Source: Pseudomonas sp. MWU15-20650
GTDB taxonomy: Bacteria; Pseudomonadota; Gammaproteobacteria; Pseudomonadales; Pseudomonadaceae
Assembly: GCF_023242475.1 (NCBI RefSeq)
Contig: NZ_JALJFG010000043.1
Span: 1 to 55,778, forward strand
DNA: 55,778 nucleotides
Reading direction: 5' to 3'
Shown piece after piece: positions 51,710 through 55,778 of the stretch. The notes beneath the pieces were generated by a model. It was not told the DNA's origin and searched no databases. It worked only from the letters and a program-made list of their open reading frames with translations. The position numbers were made by a program, and so were the translations under genes. Position 1 is the first letter of the stretch. Each line of letters starts with the position of its first letter.

Positions 51710-53617
51710 TCAGAGCTTGAATTTGTCGACCAGCGTCTGCAAATCCAGGCTCAGCCGCGTCAACTGAACACTCGCGGCCGCCGTTTCCTCACTGGCGGCG
51801 GCGGTCTGTTCCGATACATCCCGCACCTTCAACACGCTGCGATTGATCTCCTCGGCCACCGCGCTTTGCTGCTCGGCAGCGGCGGCAATCTGTGGGTTCA
51901 TCTCCTGAATGACCGACACCGTGCGGGCTATCGCTGCCAGTGCGTCGCCAGCGTCACGGGTCAGGCCAACACTGTTGTCGGTCAGGCCGCGGCTACTGTC
52001 CATGATGTCAGCCACCTGCTGGGTGCCGTTATGCAAGCCGAGTATCAGCCCTTCAATTTCTTCGGCGGACTCCTGGGTACGTTGGGCCAGGCTGCGCACT
52101 TCATCGGCGACCACCGCAAAGCCTTGCCCGGCACTGCCTGCGCGCGCGGCCTCGATGGCGGCGTTCAGTGCCAACAGGTTGGTCTGCTGGGACACTGACT
52201 TGATCACGTCCAGCACGCTGCCGATCTTCTGGCTCTCCTGTTGCAGTGCCAGCATTGCCCGGCCCGAGAGCGCCATTTCACTCGCCAGGTGGCCGATTTG
52301 CTCAACCGCCTGTGTAACCACTTGCTCTCCGGCGCTGGCCTGCTGGTCGGCTTCATTCGCTGCAACGGAGGCTTGTTCGGCGTGGCGGGCAACTTCCTGA
52401 GCGGTGGCGAGCATTTCATTCATTGCCGTGGCGACCTGATCGGTTTCATCTTTCTGTTCGTTGAGCCCGGTACGGGTCTGTTCGGTCACGGTGGATAGCT
52501 GGGCGGCGGCACCGGCGATCTGCCGAGCGCTGTCACCGATGCTACTGATCAGGTTGCGCAAGCTGCGGGTCATCTGCCCGATGCTTTGCTGTAGCTGGCC
52601 TAGCTCGTCATGGCGATCCACTTGAGTGTCGTGGCTCAGGTCGCCCTCGGCGACACGGTGGGCGGCGATGAGGATATCCCGCAATGGGCTGGCAACCTGC
52701 CGGGCGATCCACCAGGCGGCCAGGGCGCCCAGCAGCAGTGCGGCCGCGGTGACACTGACCAGCCGCGAGCGGGTCTGCTCGGCCTCGTTGTCACGCTTGG
52801 CGTTCTGGCCTTGGCTCAATAGGTTGCTGTGCTCGCGCAACTCATTGAGTTGTTGTTCGAAGCGGTTCTGCACGGTCTCGATGTTGAGCTGGGCTTGCTT
52901 GAGCCTTACCAGTTGCTCGCGATAGTGGGTCAAGTCGGCTTTGAGTAGCGTTGAGTCCACCGGCAGTGTCGCGACGGCTGTTTGCGCGACCTCCAGTGCC
53001 TCGAGCGCCATGCCGACGGCCTCGGCATAGGCTTGCAATGAATCGGCGGCCCAGGCGGGGTTCTGGGCGCGATCCTCGGCTTGTTCCATGGCTTGGCGCA
53101 GCTGTTCGATGGCGTCGAGGGCCTTGTCGTCTTCCTGGTCGGGCAGTTCGCTGGCGAGTTGGGAGAGGGTGTCGCTGGCTTGCAGCGCCGTGCGTTTGAG
53201 TGCCGGGCGGATATTTTCGCGCTGCTCGATCAGGGCGGGTAGCTCTGCCAGTGACGCTTTGAAGCCAGCCACCAGCTGTGTTGCCTGCTGGAGCCGCTGC
53301 AGGTCGTCCGGGTCTTTCAGGCGGCTTGAAAGGTCGCTCAGGTGCTGGTCGATTTGTTTGATTTTCACGGCCATTTTTTCCAGGTTGTCACGGTTGGCAA
53401 GGGTGCGGTACACGATGCGGTCTGCACGCATGGCCTCGGCTTCCACGGTCAGCGCGCCCAGGGTCGTCAGGCTGCTGGAGCGATATAGCACGGCGTTCAA
53501 GGCTTGCCAGCCCGTGGCGGCAATCAGGAAGCTGAGGATCAGTACTTGACCAAAACCCAGGGCGAGCTTGAGGCGGACGCTGGCATTGACCAGCAAACGG
53601 GTCAGCCGAGAAAACAT
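51710..53617 (-). CDS. Methyl-accepting chemotaxis protein with helical sensor domain, MCP1
   Basis: 635-residue inner-membrane chemoreceptor. One membrane helix (about 17-40) is followed by an all-helical periplasmic sensor of about 245 residues, the size of a helical bimodular (HBM) domain. A second helix (about 286-308), a HAMP domain (RQVASPLRDILIAAHRVAEGD) and the signalling hairpin tip IEAARAGSAGQGFAVVADEV follow. The ligand is unknown; related HBM receptors sense organic acids. It is neighbour and paralogue of the next gene, in the same orientation, with a 135-base gap. Confidence 0.93.
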   Translation of the reverse strand: MFSRLTRLLVNASVRLKLALGFGQVLILSFLIAATGWQALNAVLYRSSSLTTLGALTVEAEAMRADRIVYRTLANRDNLEKMAVKIKQIDQHLSDLSSRLKDPDDLQRLQQATQLVAGFKASLAELPALIEQRENIRPALKRTALQASDTLSQLASELPDQEDDKALDAIEQLRQAMEQAEDRAQNPAWAADSLQAYAEAVGMALEALEVAQTAVATLPVDSTLLKADLTHYREQLVRLKQAQLNIETVQNRFEQQLNELREHSNLLSQGQNAKRDNEAEQTRSRLVSVTAAALLLGALAAWWIARQVASPLRDILIAAHRVAEGDLSHDTQVDRHDELGQLQQSIGQMTRSLRNLISSIGDSARQIAGAAAQLSTVTEQTRTGLNEQKDETDQVATAMNEMLATAQEVARHAEQASVAANEADQQASAGEQVVTQAVEQIGHLASEMALSGRAMLALQQESQKIGSVLDVIKSVSQQTNLLALNAAIEAARAGSAGQGFAVVADEVRSLAQRTQESAEEIEGLILGLHNGTQQVADIMDSSRGLTDNSVGLTRDAGDALAAIARTVSVIQEMNPQIAAAAEQQSAVAEEINRSVLKVRDVSEQTAAASEETAAASVQLTRLSLDLQTLVDKFKL

Positions 53618-53752
53618 GGTGAACCTCCCAATCAGAAAAAGCGTTTCGCGACAGATGAAACGCTAAATCGATTCGGAGCCATGGCGGGCTGATAACTGCG
53701 TAGGAAATTTCACAAGATGTGGTGGCCTCGATGGGCCACCGCGAAGGGTGGG

Positions 53753-55669
53753 TCAGATGCGAAAGCGCCCGACCAGGCTCTGCAAGTAGATCCCCAGGCG
53801 CGCCAGCTCGGCGCTGGAGGCGGCAGTTTCTTCACTGGCTGAAGAGGTTTGTTCCGACACATCCCGCACATTCAGCACGCTGCGGTTGATCTCTTCGGCC
53901 ACGGCGCTTTGTTGCTCGGCGGCGGTGGCGATCTGTGAGTTCATCGCCTGAATGGTCGAGACCGTGCGCGTGATGTTGCCCAAGGCGTCACCGGCGCGCC
54001 GGGTCAGTTCGACGCTGCTGTCGGTCAGCCCACGGCTATTGTTCATGATGGTCGCCACCTGCTGAGTACCGCTTTGCAGGCCGACGATCAGTTCTTCGAT
54101 CTCCTCGGTGGACTTCTGCGTGCGCTGGGCCAGGCTGCGCACTTCATCGGCCACCACGGCGAAGCCACGTCCGGCTTCCCCAGCCCGCGCTGCTTCAATG
54201 GCCGCGTTCAGCGCCAGCAGGTTGGTTTGCTGGGCCACCGACTTGATCACGTCGAGTACGCTGCCGATCTTGTCGCTTTCGCGCTTCAGGTCGCCCATTG
54301 CGATCGTGGAGTGGCCGACTTCGGTGGCCAGGCGCTCTATCTGTGCGATGGCTTCACCGACCACCTTGTCGCCTTCGCGGGCTTGTTGGTCTGCTGCTAC
54401 GGCGGCTTCCGAAGCCTCTTCGGCGTTGCGCGCGACTTCTTGCACGGTGGCAGCCATTTCGTTCATGGCCGTGGCCACTTGGTCGGTTTCGACTTTCTGG
54501 CTGTTGACCCCGGCGCTGGTCTGTTCCGTCACGGACGACAGTTGTTCTGCTGCACTGGCGATCTGGGTAACGCCGTCGCTGATGCCGCCGATCAACTCGC
54601 GCAGGCCCACGGTCATGCTTTGCATGGCGCGTTGCAACTGGCCCAATTCGTCCTGGCGGCCGGAGTTCAGGTTGTGGCTCAGGTCGCCGGAAGCGACTCG
54701 CTCAGCGACCTTGAGGGTCTGGTTCAGCGGGATGACGATCTGGCGGGTGATGGCCCAGGCCGCGACGAAGCCGAAGATTAGCGCCAGCACGGTGGCCAGC
54801 AGCAACAGCGACTTGGCCTGCGCGGCATCGTGGTCACGCACGGCGGTTTGAGACGTGGTGAGTTTCTCGCTGTGCCCCAGCAGGGTATCGCCTTGGGTGA
54901 TCATGGATGTCAGGGCCGCGGTGCTGGCAACCTGGGAATCGCGGTACTGGCTGACGGCGGCGCGGTAGGCTTGGAATGAGGCGCTGGCCTGCTGCAGGTT
55001 GGCCTGGTACTGCGTCGGCAGTTGGCCTTGGAGCTCGGTAATTTTCTTCAGCGTGTTGTCGATGGCGTCGAGGGCGGGTTGTTCGGCTTCGGCTTTGCCG
55101 CTGTAGGTGTAGCCGCGTACCTGGAAGCGTGATTGCTGGATCAGTTTGCTCAGGTCTACCACGCTATTGAACTGGGTGACGCTGTCACCCTGTAGCAGGC
55201 TTTTTTCGATCTCGCTGGTTTTGGCCGCCGCATTGTCGGCGGTATCCCCCAGCTTGCTGCGCGCGTCTTCACGGGTGACGCCAGCCTGGACCATGGCGCT
55301 AAAGGCGCGTTTGTACTGCTCCACGGCGGCCAGTTGTTCGTCGATCAGGGCAACGTCGGCGGGTTGCTCGATCAGCGAACGGGCCGTTTTCAGGCCATCG
55401 CCCAAGCGGGTCAGCAAGTCGTTGACCGCACCCGGGCCTTGTTCTCCCCGACGCATTTCGTAGTCCAGGCGCGCCAGGCGCAAGTCTTTGGTCAGGCCGT
55501 TGAGGCTGGAGATAAAGCCCAGTTTGTCGCCGCGGCTGATCACATCGCCCAGGCCGGTCCAGCCGGTGAAGGTGATCAGCAGTGTCAGCACCAACACTGA
55601 GCCAAAGCCGATGCCCAGCTTGCGGTTGACGCTGACATTCCCCAATTTCTCGGCTAACCAACGATACAT
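53753..55669 (-). CDS. Methyl-accepting chemotaxis protein with HBM-type sensor, MCP2
   Basis: 638 residues in the same layout as MCP1: membrane helix 1 (about 17-40), helical sensor (about 41-285), membrane helix 2, HAMP and signalling tip IEAARAGEAGRGFAVVADEV. The sensor helices include arginines in TKDLRLARLDYEMRRGEQ and QQSRFQVRGYTYSG, similar in placement to those that bind dicarboxylates in the P. putida receptor McpS, so an organic-acid ligand is plausible. AGGGGAGATCGC precedes the ATG. Signalling halves of the two receptors are nearly identical, while the sensors have diverged. Confidence 0.94.
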   Translation of the reverse strand: MYRWLAEKLGNVSVNRKLGIGFGSVLVLTLLITFTGWTGLGDVISRGDKLGFISSLNGLTKDLRLARLDYEMRRGEQGPGAVNDLLTRLGDGLKTARSLIEQPADVALIDEQLAAVEQYKRAFSAMVQAGVTREDARSKLGDTADNAAAKTSEIEKSLLQGDSVTQFNSVVDLSKLIQQSRFQVRGYTYSGKAEAEQPALDAIDNTLKKITELQGQLPTQYQANLQQASASFQAYRAAVSQYRDSQVASTAALTSMITQGDTLLGHSEKLTTSQTAVRDHDAAQAKSLLLLATVLALIFGFVAAWAITRQIVIPLNQTLKVAERVASGDLSHNLNSGRQDELGQLQRAMQSMTVGLRELIGGISDGVTQIASAAEQLSSVTEQTSAGVNSQKVETDQVATAMNEMAATVQEVARNAEEASEAAVAADQQAREGDKVVGEAIAQIERLATEVGHSTIAMGDLKRESDKIGSVLDVIKSVAQQTNLLALNAAIEAARAGEAGRGFAVVADEVRSLAQRTQKSTEEIEELIVGLQSGTQQVATIMNNSRGLTDSSVELTRRAGDALGNITRTVSTIQAMNSQIATAAEQQSAVAEEINRSVLNVRDVSEQTSSASEETAASSAELARLGIYLQSLVGRFRI

Positions 55670-55754
55670 GCTGCGATCTCCCCTGGAACAAGGCTTGGAC
55701 TTATTCAGAGGCTATCGGCAGTGCGGGATTATTCTGTAGCGACACAGACCCCAT

Positions 55755-55778
55755 GTGGGAGGGGCAAGCCCCCTCCCA
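55755..55778. repeat. REP hairpin at the window edge
   Basis: GTGGGAGGGGCAAGCCCCCTCCCA reads up to the last base; a second copy may lie outside the window. Confidence 0.65.

Noticed and set aside
2920..55778. Repeated palindromes as a CRISPR array or insertion-sequence ends
   Set aside because: The copies are dispersed singly or in inverted pairs at gene ends, without regular spacers, transposase genes or target duplications; they fit REP elements.

Overview
This 55.8 kb window reads as chromosomal core DNA of a fluorescent Pseudomonas, most likely the P. fluorescens subgroup. The codons are GC-rich. The gene order gpmI, grxC-secB, ntrC-ntrB, glnA, thiI, typA, fbp, hut, opgGH is the one I know from pseudomonads. 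Gene junctions are dotted with GTGGGAGGGGGCTTG-type REP pairs typical of that group. I see no tRNA, rRNA, insertion sequence, prophage or CRISPR array.

Layout. (1) 1-4300: gpmI (-), a cysteine-free rhodanese-like protein, grxC and secB (+), trmL (-), and a small membrane protein (+) whose start codon overlaps that of trmL. (2) 3.9-9.6 kb, nitrogen control: nrsZ (a nitrogen-regulated small RNA), ntrC-ntrB, a secreted chorismate mutase and glnA, all on the minus strand. Sigma-54-type promoters can be read before nrsZ, ntrB and glnA, and each has an NtrC-like box upstream. (3) 9.6-23.6 kb, housekeeping: thiI, typA, a YkgJ-type cysteine-cluster protein, glgP, a large DUF2339/DUF3999 membrane pair, fbp, a small lipoprotein and lipocalin blc. 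(4) 23.6-39.6 kb, a complete histidine-utilisation (hut) locus: hutF divergent from hutC-hutD, then hutU, a urocanate-type NCS1 transporter, the ABC importer hutXWV, two HutH paralogues, an AAT-family histidine permease, hutI and hutG. (5) 39.8-43.2 kb: an orphan choline-type binding protein, an esterase, pip and dtd. (6) 43.5-47.8 kb: opgG-opgH for osmoregulated periplasmic glucans. (7) 48-51.7 kb: a polar amino-acid ABC importer with two tandem binding-protein paralogues. (8) 51.7-55.7 kb: two chemoreceptors on the minus strand.

How the parts connect. Histidine is imported, deaminated by HutH2, hydrated by HutU, opened by HutI, and converted by HutF and HutG to glutamate plus formate and ammonia, feeding the glutamine synthetase/NtrBC module 15 kb away. 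The sequence suggests direct cross-talk. The half-site CTTGTAT of the HutC operator before hutU recurs at the predicted ntrB transcription start, at nearly the same distance from a sigma-54-type -12 element.

Most worth checking: the two-module nrsZ with its enhancer and promoter; HutH1, which lacks the Ala-Ser-Gly triad that forms the MIO cofactor plus two other active-site residues; the HutC/NtrC architecture before ntrB; AAnAAnAA (Crc/Hfq-type) motifs before three hut genes; and the duplicated binding protein that carries a copy of the same promoter element.
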